This document shows positions 16,005 to 22,697 of a DNA stretch of 33,545 nt, piece by piece. Each line of letters opens with the position of its first letter. Position 1 is the stretch's first letter. The stretch is taken from NCBI GenBank assembly GCA_045641065.1, contig JAZUGF010000098.1, positions 1 through 33,545 on the forward strand. The letters are read 5' to 3'. The notes beneath the pieces are model-generated. The model worked only from the letters and a program-made list of their open reading frames with translations. It was not told where the DNA came from and did no database searches. Position numbers and translations under genes: made by a program. This DNA comes from UBA1723 sp045641065 (GTDB lineage Bacteria; Bacteroidota; Bacteroidia; Bacteroidales; Paludibacteraceae).

Positions 16005-16077
16005 ACGGAATTAGCTCAGTTGGTAGAGCACTGGTCTCCAAAACCAGGTGTCGGGAGTTCGAGCCTCTCATTCCGTG
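16005..16077 (+). tRNA. tRNA-Trp (anticodon CCA)
   Basis: A full cloverleaf of 73 bases. The acceptor ACGGAAT pairs with ATTCCGT, the D stem is GCTC/GAGC, and the anticodon stem CTGGT/ACCAG encloses the seven-base loop CTCCAAA with anticodon CCA at 16038-16040. The T arm is GGGAG-TTCGAGC-CTCTC, and the discriminator base is G. The 3' CCA is not encoded (the next bases are CTT), so it must be added by tRNA nucleotidyltransferase. Confidence 0.96.
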
Positions 16078-16086
16078 CTTTAGTAG

Positions 16087-16110
16087 AGACGGGGCATGCC
16101 CCGTCTTTTA
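16087..16110 (+). terminator. Perfect palindrome, probable terminator of tRNA-Trp
   Basis: AGACGGGGCATGCCCCGTCT is a 20-base perfect palindrome followed by TTTA, ten bases after the tRNA. It belongs to the AGACG...CGTCT hairpin family seen at five intergenic places in this window. A degenerate similar piece (GGGTACACCC then GTCTTTTT) follows at 16144-16161. Confidence 0.65.
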
Positions 16111-16204
16111 TGTTTTAGAATGGGTTGTATTAATATTAAGTCAGGGTACACCCGTCTTTTTGAAGTAACCATTATTTATGGTAATTATATAGCATTTGAC
16201 CCCA

Positions 16205-16266
16205 AATGAGGATTGTAAAGGGCGGAACGCCCTAACCCTCTCCTCCAACGCATGCCGAAGGACGAG
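16205..16266 (+). repeat. Dispersed two-hairpin repeat, copy 1
   Basis: It begins ATGAGGATTGTAAAGG and contains the palindrome AGGGCGGAACGCCCT, then CCCTCTC and a degenerate second palindrome CCGAAGG. It matches copies at 19581-19644 (inverted) and 26499-26562. It lies between tRNA-Trp and murI and has no coding potential. Confidence 0.75.
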
Positions 16267-16341
16267 TGTCAAAATAAAAAAGCATTAGGGACAAGTAGTA
16301 TATAATCACCTTATTTATTATTAACAATTAATTATAAACCA

Positions 16342-17169
16342 ATGAAGAAGGGTTCAATTGGAGTATTTGATTCAGGATTTGGCGGACTGACAATTCTGAA
16401 GGAAATAATGAAAGTTATGCCAGAATACGATTTCTTGTTTCTTGGCGACAATGCTCGTGCTCCATATGGTACTCGTTCATTTGATATTGTATATGAGTAC
16501 ACACGTCAGTGTACAAAATATTTGATGGATCACAATTGTCCGCTTGTGATTCTTGCATGTAACACAGCCTCAGCAAAAGCCTTACGAACAATTCAGCAGA
16601 AGGATCTTCCAACTTGGGATCCTCAAGATAGAGTGCTTGGAATTATCCGTCCGACGGTGGAAAATATCCTTAATCGTACTAAGACTAAACATATTGGTTT
16701 ATTTGGCACTACAGGAACAATCAACAGTAATACTTATCCGTTAGAGTTTGCCAAGACAGATCCTGAAGTGGTAGTCAACGGATGTGCCTGTCCAATGTGG
16801 GTGCCATTGGTGGAGAATGGTGAACATGACTCTCCAGGAGCCGACTATTTCATTGAGAAGAAAGTTAACGAGTTGATGGAGAAAGACTCACAGATTGATA
16901 CAATTATTTTGGGTTGTACACACTATCCATTGTTGTTGCCTAAAATTGAGAAGTATGTGCCATCCAACGTCGCCATTGTATCACAGGGAAAACTAGTAGC
17001 AGATAGTTTGAGAGAGTATCTCAATCGTCATTCTGAAATGGATGCCAGACTTTCAAAGAATGGCGAAGGCAAGTATCTAACAACTGAGTCAGTGGAGAAA
17101 TTCCAAGCGTCGGCCAAAATCTTCCTGAATACGGACAAAACAATTGAGGCCGAAAGAATTATATTTTAA
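16342..17169 (+). CDS. murI: Glutamate racemase
   Basis: MurI interconverts L- and D-glutamate, supplying the D-Glu of peptidoglycan. The 275-residue protein contains the catalytic acid region GVFDSGFGGLT (Asp10), the substrate loop GDNARAPYG, the first catalytic cysteine in LACNTASA (Cys73) and the second in GCTHYPLLLP (Cys192, with His194). Length is normal for the family. It sits after the bamA/ompH cluster and tRNA-Trp, in agreement with the usual Bacteroidota order ending in murI. No clear -7 box is visible upstream; the start codon follows an A-rich ATTATAAACCA stretch. A strong terminator follows. Confidence 0.95.
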   Translation: MKKGSIGVFDSGFGGLTILKEIMKVMPEYDFLFLGDNARAPYGTRSFDIVYEYTRQCTKYLMDHNCPLVILACNTASAKALRTIQQKDLPTWDPQDRVLGIIRPTVENILNRTKTKHIGLFGTTGTINSNTYPLEFAKTDPEVVVNGCACPMWVPLVENGEHDSPGADYFIEKKVNELMEKDSQIDTIILGCTHYPLLLPKIEKYVPSNVAIVSQGKLVADSLREYLNRHSEMDARLSKNGEGKYLTTESVEKFQASAKIFLNTDKTIEAERIIF

Positions 17170-17197
17170 GAGCATAAATCATATTATCTCATATATC

Positions 17198-17229
17198 GAG
17201 GACAGATTTTATTCTGTCCTCTTTTTATT
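17198..17229 (+). terminator. Intrinsic terminator of murI
   Basis: GAGGACAGA and TCTGTCCTC form a perfect nine-pair stem around a six-base loop (TTTTAT), followed by TTTTTATTT. It is 28 bases beyond the murI stop. Confidence 0.88.
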
Positions 17230-17333
17230 TAAAATAATATGAAGCTGTGCTCAAATCTGGCATATTTACTTCCTAATTTTGCAGTATAATTAAAAGAAAG
17301 AGAAATAATATGAATTAAATATAAGATATGAGA

Positions 17334-17362
17334 GTAGGGGCGATGCCTTGTGCTCGCCCTTT
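17334..17362. repeat. GTAGGGGC-type short palindrome
   Basis: GTAGGGGCGA, a loop of ten bases, then TCGCCCT gives a six-pair stem GGGCGA/TCGCCC. It is similar in design to the element at 4732-4759. Such GTAGGGGCG...CGCCC pieces recur between genes in Bacteroidota genomes, as far as I recall. Confidence 0.5.
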
Positions 17363-17538
17363 ATTAAATCAAAATTTCTTGTAAATGGGAATCTGAAAAA
17401 TGTCTAAAAACAGTCATTTTCGTTCAAAAAACGGCCGTTTTGTTAATAAGTGGCTGGCTTTATCAACAGTGTTAATTTCTCCCTTGGGATTGTTAATAAC
17501 TGCAGATAGAATAATGCGAAAAGATTAGAAAATGGCGT

Positions 17539-17682
17539 TACATTTGCAATGTAATTCAAACACAGAAGATACACAATATTACATATACAAACCAAATGTG
17601 ATACACAAAATTGTTTTGTAAGTCATTGGAAAATAAGTTCTTTGTTTTGAAAAGAGTCACAAGTGATTGCGACTCTTTTTTT
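17539..17682 (+). ncRNA. Possible small RNA ending at an orphan terminator
   Basis: A -7 box TACATTTG at 17539-17546, overlapping the inverted repeat TTACATT-TGC-AATGTAA, is followed about 104 bases later by an intrinsic terminator. There is no protein frame between them and the upstream gene already has its own terminator. The product would be roughly 130 bases. No known RNA family was recognised, and a -33 element is not evident. Confidence 0.25.
17650..17682 (+). terminator. Intrinsic terminator with no upstream gene
   Basis: AAAAGAGTC and GACTCTTTT pair across a twelve-base loop, and the T run reaches seven. The nearest plus-strand gene upstream, murI, already ended at 17229, so this terminator must serve another transcript or read-through. 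Confidence 0.75.
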
Positions 17683-17737
17683 GTGCCTAATTCTCAAATA
17701 TTTACATTCCAATAATCGTTTATTCCCGTAAAAATTG

Positions 17738-17745
17738 TAAATTTG
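17738..17745 (+). promoter_or_regulatory. Candidate -7 box for the HAD phosphatase gene
   Basis: TAAATTTG matches the consensus, 28 bases before the ATG. The -33 TTTG is not found at 19 bases. Confidence 0.45.
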
Positions 17746-17773
17746 CAGAAATGCATTAAAACGAAAGACAACA

Positions 17774-18676
17774 ATGTACAAACTATTAGTTCTTGATATC
17801 GACGGTACTCTTACAGACTCTGCGAAAAAAATCTCCAGAACCACAAAACGTGCGTTGAGACGTGCTCAGAATAAAGGTGTGAAGATTGTTTTGGCAAGTG
17901 GTCGACCAACACCAGGTATTGTGCCTGTTGCTGAAGAGTTGGGATTCGCGGAACATGGTGGATATATTCTTTCGTTCAATGGTGGAAAGATCATCGATTA
18001 TCAGACAGGCAAAACCATATTCGAGAGTGTATTGCCGGGTGAGATGATCCCTATGCTATACAATGATTCCCAAGAAAACAAAGTTTCCATTATCTCATAC
18101 GATGCGACGTCGGTGTTGACTGAGACTCCTGAAGATGAATATATCATCAAGGAGGCAAAGCTGAATAAGATGCCTATCACTAAGGTTGAGAGTTTTATTG
18201 AGGCAGTACAGCATCCAGTTACAAAATGTTTGATGACTGGACATGCTGAGCATCTGGCAGAGGTGGAGCAGAGAGAGAAGAGTAAATATGGTGAGAAGTT
18301 GAGTATTTATCGCTCAGAGCCATACTTCTTGGAGATTATGCCAAAGGGAATTGACAAAGCACAGTCGTTGCAGCGTCTACTAGATCATCTTGGTTTGACA
18401 ACAAGTGAGATGATTGCATGTGGAGATGGCTTCAACGATTTGTCGATGATCAAGTTTGCTGGACTTGGAGTGGCGATGAGCAATGCACAAAAAGTGGTGA
18501 AGAGAAATGCTGATTATATCACATTTACAAATGATGAAAACGGAGTTGCTCATGTGGTAGACAAATATATTCTTGGAAAGAAGAAACAGAGACAGCTTGA
18601 GTGGAAGAAAAATTTGCGATGGTCGAACATCTCAGCAAAATTATATAAATTCACTCACCATCTACAGAATAAATAA
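17774..18676 (+). CDS. Cof-type HAD-IIB family phosphatase
   Basis: A 300-residue cytoplasmic phosphatase of the haloacid dehalogenase superfamily, subfamily IIB (Cof/YidA-like). These enzymes act on sugar phosphates, FMN or similar small phosphates; the substrate here cannot be told from sequence. Motif I is LLVLDIDGTLTD with nucleophile Asp8 and acid Asp10. Motif II is in VLASGRP, motif III is the Lys in MPKGIDKAQSL, and motif IV is ACGDGFNDLSMI. The C-terminal tail (KKKQRQLEWKKNLRW...) is a basic extension after the normal fold end. It is followed 28 bases later by the VanZ-like gene, likely one transcript. Confidence 0.9.
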   Translation: MYKLLVLDIDGTLTDSAKKISRTTKRALRRAQNKGVKIVLASGRPTPGIVPVAEELGFAEHGGYILSFNGGKIIDYQTGKTIFESVLPGEMIPMLYNDSQENKVSIISYDATSVLTETPEDEYIIKEAKLNKMPITKVESFIEAVQHPVTKCLMTGHAEHLAEVEQREKSKYGEKLSIYRSEPYFLEIMPKGIDKAQSLQRLLDHLGLTTSEMIACGDGFNDLSMIKFAGLGVAMSNAQKVVKRNADYITFTNDENGVAHVVDKYILGKKKQRQLEWKKNLRWSNISAKLYKFTHHLQNK

Positions 18677-18704
18677 TTAACATAAACCTTATAGCTACTT
18701 GGAT

Positions 18705-19157
18705 ATGAGATTTTTCAGACAATATGGGCTTTCAATAGTAGTGGCATTATTAATCATGAACATGTGCATGATGCCATCATCTAGTGTGCCATCTATTTCG
18801 TTGGGAGGGTTGGTGCCAGATTTCTTGCGTCCTTTGGCAGACTTTGTGAAGGCACACCAAGATAAGTTTGCCCATTTCACATTCTTTTTTGTTCTAAGTT
18901 TTGCACTAGGCCACGACCTATGGGTGCAACGAGTAGATTTCTCAACAAAGAAGATGAAGGTTTGGGGAATATTGGTTCCTATGGTATATGGTGGTATAAT
19001 AGAGATTATGCAAGCCACACTAACTACGACACGCTCTGGAGATGTTGTAGATTTCTGTTTTGATACATTAGGTGCTATATGCGGATATTTTGTTGCTAGC
19101 AAATTTGTTCCTAAGTGGTTTGAGAGAGAAAATAACGGTGGTGCGAGATGCAGTTGA
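18705..19157 (+). CDS. VanZ-like membrane protein
   Basis: A 150-residue membrane protein with four predicted helices (about residues 7-22, 58-72, 88-104 and 122-136). The pattern DKFAHFTFFFVLSF, then GGIIEIMQ and RSGDVVDFCFDTLGAICGY is the VanZ family signature (His in the second helix region, E-x-x-Q, and D-x-x-D-x-x-x-N/D-x-x-G). VanZ-like proteins are linked to low-level teicoplanin resistance in enterococci, but most have no known role. The ATG at 18705 (MRFFRQYG) is preferred over the in-frame TTG two codons earlier. It ends before an AGACG-family terminator. Confidence 0.82.
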   Translation: MRFFRQYGLSIVVALLIMNMCMMPSSSVPSISLGGLVPDFLRPLADFVKAHQDKFAHFTFFFVLSFALGHDLWVQRVDFSTKKMKVWGILVPMVYGGIIEIMQATLTTTRSGDVVDFCFDTLGAICGYFVASKFVPKWFERENNGGARCS

Positions 19158-19222
19158 TTCGTAATGCGTGATTGTTGGTATAATCTATTCTTAGAGGGAT
19201 TTACAACGATAGAAGCTTGTAT

Positions 19223-19250
19223 AGACGGGGGTATGCTCCCGTCTTTTTTT
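19223..19250 (+). terminator. Intrinsic terminator after the VanZ-like gene (AGACG hairpin family)
   Basis: AGACGGG and CCCGTCT pair around an eight-base loop, followed by a run of T. It is about 65 bases past the VanZ-like stop. Confidence 0.8.
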
Positions 19251-19292
19251 GTATTTATCCAGGGGTGTTGTGCTTTATGATGATTTTAAAAC

Positions 19293-19319
19293 GAAAAAAG
19301 ACGGAATTGATTCCGTCTT
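19293..19319 (-). terminator. Intrinsic terminator of tRNA-fMet (AGACG hairpin family)
   Basis: Read on the minus strand, AGACGGAAT and ATTCCGTCT pair around a two-base centre, followed by TTTTTT. It begins eight bases after the 3' end of tRNA-fMet. Confidence 0.82.
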
Positions 19320-19326
19320 CTCTTAG

Positions 19327-19399
<73 letters not shown>

Positions 19400-19429
19400 A
19401 TCCATTCAATTCATTTCTGAATTGCGATG

Positions 19430-19460
19430 CAAAGGTAGTGTTTTTCTGCTTTACAACAAA
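19430..19460 (-). promoter_or_regulatory. Consensus promoter of tRNA-fMet
   Basis: On the minus strand TTTG (19460-19457), 19 bases, then TACCTTTG (19437-19430) is an exact match to the Bacteroidota TTTG-N19-TAnnTTTG promoter. It lies 31 bases upstream of the mature tRNA 5' end. Confidence 0.85.
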
Positions 19461-19580
19461 CTTTTGAGACTGTTTTTTGCATAAAAAATTCAAAAAGTTT
19501 CATATTGCACTAAAAATTAACAAGTTATAAAATTGTATAAATTGACCATTTTATTAAGCAATTTATATAGGTCTTCTTAA

Positions 19581-19644
19581 TGCTCGCCCTTACGGGCTCG
19601 CATTGGAGAGAGGGTTAGGGCGTTCCGCCCTTAACAATCCTCGT
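19581..19644 (-). repeat. Dispersed two-hairpin repeat, copy 2 (inverted)
   Basis: Read on the minus strand it begins ACGAGGATTGTTAAGG and contains AGGGCGGAACGCCCT, then CCCTCTC, then a second palindrome GCCCGTAAGGGC. It is near-identical to copy 1 over the first half and shows the second hairpin most completely. Confidence 0.75.
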
Positions 19645-19806
19645 AAATATCTATAATTTCGTCATTTGAAACGATTATCCATATATGTGAAAATATTTTC
19701 AGCGGTGGTGTAAGCAGTCTTGTTTACTTTTGCGATTAGAAACAAACGTGCCGAAAAACATTTTATTTTGAATGGAGGGCAATGTTTAAGGTATATAATT
19801 AAAACT

Positions 19807-19814
19807 TATATTTG
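19807..19814 (+). promoter_or_regulatory. Candidate -7 box for the GH26 gene
   Basis: TATATTTG matches the consensus, 28 bases before the chosen ATG at 19843; an imperfect TTTA lies about 18 bases upstream of it. This position supports starting translation at 19843. A second -7-like box lies at 19725-19732. Confidence 0.5.
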
Positions 19815-19842
19815 TATGGTTGGAATAAAATACAAAAGGATT

Positions 19843-22605
19843 ATGGATAAGAAATTACTCAATTATTTCACAAGTGTGGCAATGCTTGGCATGGGAGGTT
19901 CTGCCTCTGCAGCAATTAGCCAGGTTCCAGTGACTGGTAGCACAGATGGTGCTAAGAAGGTTTACAAGTTTTTGTATGACAATTATGGAAAGAAGACAGT
20001 TTCTGGTGTTCAGACTGGAGACATGGATGGTGCGTCTGCACTAAAGAATCAGAAGGACTTTGCTGCGGTAGTTGAGAAGTCGGGTAAGCAGCCAGCTCTT
20101 GTTGGCCTTGACCTTCTTATGCTTACTGGTACAAATGAGAATGATTCTTGGTACCAGAGCTATACTGAGACTTGCGTCGCTCTTGCAAAGGAACTATATC
20201 AGAAGGGTGGTATCCCTGCTTTCACATGGCACTGGAAGGATCCAAGCCGTGAGACAGAAAATCATAATACTCAGGCTAAATTTGATTTCCGTTCAGCATT
20301 CAAGTCTGGTACTACTGAATGGGATACAAAGAGTGAGGCTTATAAGACAATGATTAAGGATATTGATGCAGCGTCGCAGGTGTTCTTGAAACTTCAGGAA
20401 GATGGTGTCGCTTGTATCTGGCGCCCACTTCACGAGGCTTCAGGAGCTTGGTTCTGGTGGGGTATCGGTACAGCTGAGCAGTATAAGGCTCTTTACAAGT
20501 TGATGTACAACCGTATGGTTAAGGAAAACGGTGTCAACAACTGTCTATGGGTTTGGAATATCGAACGTCTTAACAAGGCTCCATACGATGAGAACGTGCT
20601 TGAGGCTTCTTGGTATCCAGGCGACGAGTATTGCGACTTCATCTCAGTAGACGTATATAAGAAGGCTAACGACAATGGTTCATTGGTTGGCTACTACAAT
20701 AAGATCCAGGATTTGATGGGTTCTGACAAGATGATCGCTCTTTCAGAGAATGGTCCAATTCCTGATGTAGCTAATATGCACAAAGACGGTGCTGTATGGA
20801 GCTGGTGGATGCCTTGGTACGACAGTTGGGGAGATGACAAGTTTATCAGCCAGACTTCCAACTCTGTATGGAAGAGCAACATGGAGGATGAGCGTATCAT
20901 CACTCTTGAGGATATGAAGGACTGGGGAACATACAAAGGAGTTGTCCTTGTTGATGATCCCTGCTCGCTAAACACTGCTTCTCATATCGAGGCTGAGTGT
21001 GCTGATTATACAGGCGGTGTAGAGGTTGGTTCAGAGGTTTGCTCAGGAGGTAAGGCAGTTTCAATCCAGGAGGCTAACGGATCTCTAAATTTTGAATTTG
21101 ATATTCCTGCCGACGGTAATTATGACATCGTACTTGGTGGTGCTATCCCTTACGATGCAGGCAAGGTTTGTACAGTTAAGTTGGCTGACGGTACAAGTGT
21201 AGACGTCGCTATCAATATCAACGGTGCACACGAGGTCGGAACATTCAAACTAAAGAAGGGTAGGCAGACAATCTCAGTTGTTCCAGGTTGGACATGGTGG
21301 GTAGTCGACTATATGGAGGTTAATCCAGCAGTTGTTCAGCAGGTTAAGCCATCTGAATTGACAGATCCAGATGCAACTGAGTCGGCTCAGAAGCTATACT
21401 CATTTTTGAGAGAGAATTTCGGTAAGAATATCATTTCTGGTTTCATGGCAGGAACAATGGATGGATCTGACGGAACATTCAAGAATCACGAGGATTATAA
21501 GACTGTTTACACAAGAGGTGGTAAGTATCCTGCTCTTGGTGGTGTGGATTTTATGAACGCTACAGGTCAGAGCGCATACAAGCCAAACGACACTTGGTAT
21601 AAGAACTATACAACAACATCGATGTCGATTATGGAGGATTTGTGGAACCTAGGTGGTATCCCTGCTTTCACATGGCACTGGCGTGATCCATCTTACGAGA
21701 CAGACATGTTCTACTCAAGAGGTGAGGCTGGCGACACAGATTTCGATTTCACAACTGCTATGAATGCAGATGGTTCATGGAACGAGAGCTCTACTATCTA
21801 TAAGAATATGATCGCTGATATCGACGTGATTGCCGACTACTTCCTTGCATTGCAGGAGAAGGGTGTTGCAGGAATCTTCCGTCCATTGCATGAGGCATCA
21901 GGTGGTTGGTTCTGGTGGGGACGCCAGGGTGGTGCGAACTACGCAAAACTTTACCAGCTTATCCATCATGAGATGGTAGACGTGAAGGGAGTACACAACC
22001 TTGTATGGGTATGGAATCCACAGAGCGTGGCTGACACAGATTGGAATCCAGGTGAGGATATCTACGATGTTATCTCAATTGATATCTACAACAAGGCATA
22101 CGACTACCAGTCAAATTATGTGACTTACAACAACTTGAAGAAGATGTCAGGATACAAGAAGTTAATTGCTTTGAGTGAGAACGGACCAGTGGTTGACGCA
22201 GACGCATGTATTGAGGATGAGGCAATGTGGAGCTGGATGATGCCTTGGTACCAGAGCTGGAGTTCTAACTTCGCTGATCAGACATCAAATGATGAGTGGC
22301 AGAAGGTGATGAACCACGAGAAGGTTATCTCACTTGATGAGATGCCAGGTTGGGACAATTACACATCAGCAGCACAGGTGCAGGTAGATAATGATGTTGT
22401 GTTGTATCCAAATCCTGTTAAGGATGTTTTGATGGTTGTTGCAGAGAATGCATCAGTAAAGATTATTGATATAGCAGGAAGAACAATCGCGTCGGCATCG
22501 GTAAACGGACAGACATCCATTTCAACAAAAGATTGGAACAAGGGTGTGTATATGGCTGTTGTAACGTCGAAACAAGGAGAAGGATTTTTCAAGATTATCA
22601 AGTAA
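19843..22605 (+). CDS. Tandem GH26 (mannanase-type) glycoside hydrolase with CBM and T9SS sorting domain
   Basis: A 920-residue secreted enzyme, probably a beta-mannanase cleaving mannan or galactomannan. The start MDKKLLNYFTSVAMLGMGGS gives a signal peptide and has AAAAGGA before it; longer frames lack one. Order: GH26 module 1 (about residues 30-375), a CBM35/CBM6-like module (about 380-495, starting IEAECADYTGG), GH26 module 2 (about 507-845), then a type-A T9SS C-terminal domain (from VVLYPNPVKD, ending GVYMAVVTSKQGEGFFKIIK). Both GH26 modules keep the acid/base Glu in RPLHEASG (E198, E684) and the nucleophile Glu in SENGP (E302, E779), so both should be active. The shared FTWHW(K/R)DPS segments show an internal duplication. 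GH26 family members can also be xylanases or lichenases, so the substrate is inferred. Confidence 0.9.
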   Translation: MDKKLLNYFTSVAMLGMGGSASAAISQVPVTGSTDGAKKVYKFLYDNYGKKTVSGVQTGDMDGASALKNQKDFAAVVEKSGKQPALVGLDLLMLTGTNENDSWYQSYTETCVALAKELYQKGGIPAFTWHWKDPSRETENHNTQAKFDFRSAFKSGTTEWDTKSEAYKTMIKDIDAASQVFLKLQEDGVACIWRPLHEASGAWFWWGIGTAEQYKALYKLMYNRMVKENGVNNCLWVWNIERLNKAPYDENVLEASWYPGDEYCDFISVDVYKKANDNGSLVGYYNKIQDLMGSDKMIALSENGPIPDVANMHKDGAVWSWWMPWYDSWGDDKFISQTSNSVWKSNMEDERIITLEDMKDWGTYKGVVLVDDPCSLNTASHIEAECADYTGGVEVGSEVCSGGKAVSIQEANGSLNFEFDIPADGNYDIVLGGAIPYDAGKVCTVKLADGTSVDVAININGAHEVGTFKLKKGRQTISVVPGWTWWVVDYMEVNPAVVQQVKPSELTDPDATESAQKLYSFLRENFGKNIISGFMAGTMDGSDGTFKNHEDYKTVYTRGGKYPALGGVDFMNATGQSAYKPNDTWYKNYTTTSMSIMEDLWNLGGIPAFTWHWRDPSYETDMFYSRGEAGDTDFDFTTAMNADGSWNESSTIYKNMIADIDVIADYFLALQEKGVAGIFRPLHEASGGWFWWGRQGGANYAKLYQLIHHEMVDVKGVHNLVWVWNPQSVADTDWNPGEDIYDVISIDIYNKAYDYQSNYVTYNNLKKMSGYKKLIALSENGPVVDADACIEDEAMWSWMMPWYQSWSSNFADQTSNDEWQKVMNHEKVISLDEMPGWDNYTSAAQVQVDNDVVLYPNPVKDVLMVVAENASVKIIDIAGRTIASASVNGQTSISTKDWNKGVYMAVVTSKQGEGFFKIIK

Positions 22606-22626
22606 AAATCCCTGACATAAGGATAA

Positions 22627-22665
22627 AAGCAAGGGTAGAATGCAAATTCTATCCTTGCTTTTTTT
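22627..22665 (+). terminator. Intrinsic terminator of the GH26 gene
   Basis: Arms AAGCAAGGGTAGAA and TTCTATCCTTGCTT pair (one G-U) around a six-base loop TGCAAA and are followed by TTTTT. The end of the T run is also the first base of the porZ -7 box. Confidence 0.88.
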
Positions 22666-22672
22666 ATATTTG
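22665..22672 (+). promoter_or_regulatory. Candidate -7 box for porZ
   Basis: TATATTTG is a full match to the -7 consensus, 25 bases before the porZ ATG. The -33 region would fall in the preceding terminator stem and shows no TTTG. Confidence 0.5.
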
Positions 22673-22697
22673 CAGTAGATTTCAATAAATATAGATT

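Larger units (their letters stand above)
17230..17773 (+). other. 544-base region without a protein gene
   Basis: The region holds a GTAGGGGC-type palindrome (17334-17362), a 14-base perfect palindrome AAAACGGCCGTTTT (17428-17441) and four DnaA-box-like nonamers (17441-17499). It also has two isolated -7-like boxes (TAATTTTG at 17274-17281, TACATTTG at 17539-17546), an orphan terminator (17650-17682) and the HAD-gene -7 box (17738-17745). I see no coding frame. I looked for the conserved cores of tmRNA and RNase P RNA and did not find them. Confidence 0.6.
19400..19842. other. 443-base intergenic region between tRNA-fMet and the GH26 gene
   Basis: It holds the tRNA-fMet promoter (19430-19460, minus strand), an AT-rich stretch (about 19470-19580) where I see nothing definite, the inverted copy of the two-hairpin repeat (19581-19644), and two -7-like boxes facing the GH26 gene (TACTTTTG at 19725-19732 and TATATTTG at 19807-19814). 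The GH26 reading frame can be extended upstream to 19720, but that part has no signal peptide or domain. Confidence 0.6.

Noticed and set aside
17288..17682. tmRNA or RNase P RNA in the gene-free stretch after murI
   Set aside because: The length would fit, but neither the tRNA-like ends of tmRNA nor the conserved core of RNase P RNA is visible.
16087..19318. CRISPR array suggested by repeated AGACG palindromes
   Set aside because: The copies are far apart, differ in sequence within the stem, and have no regular spacers or cas genes.
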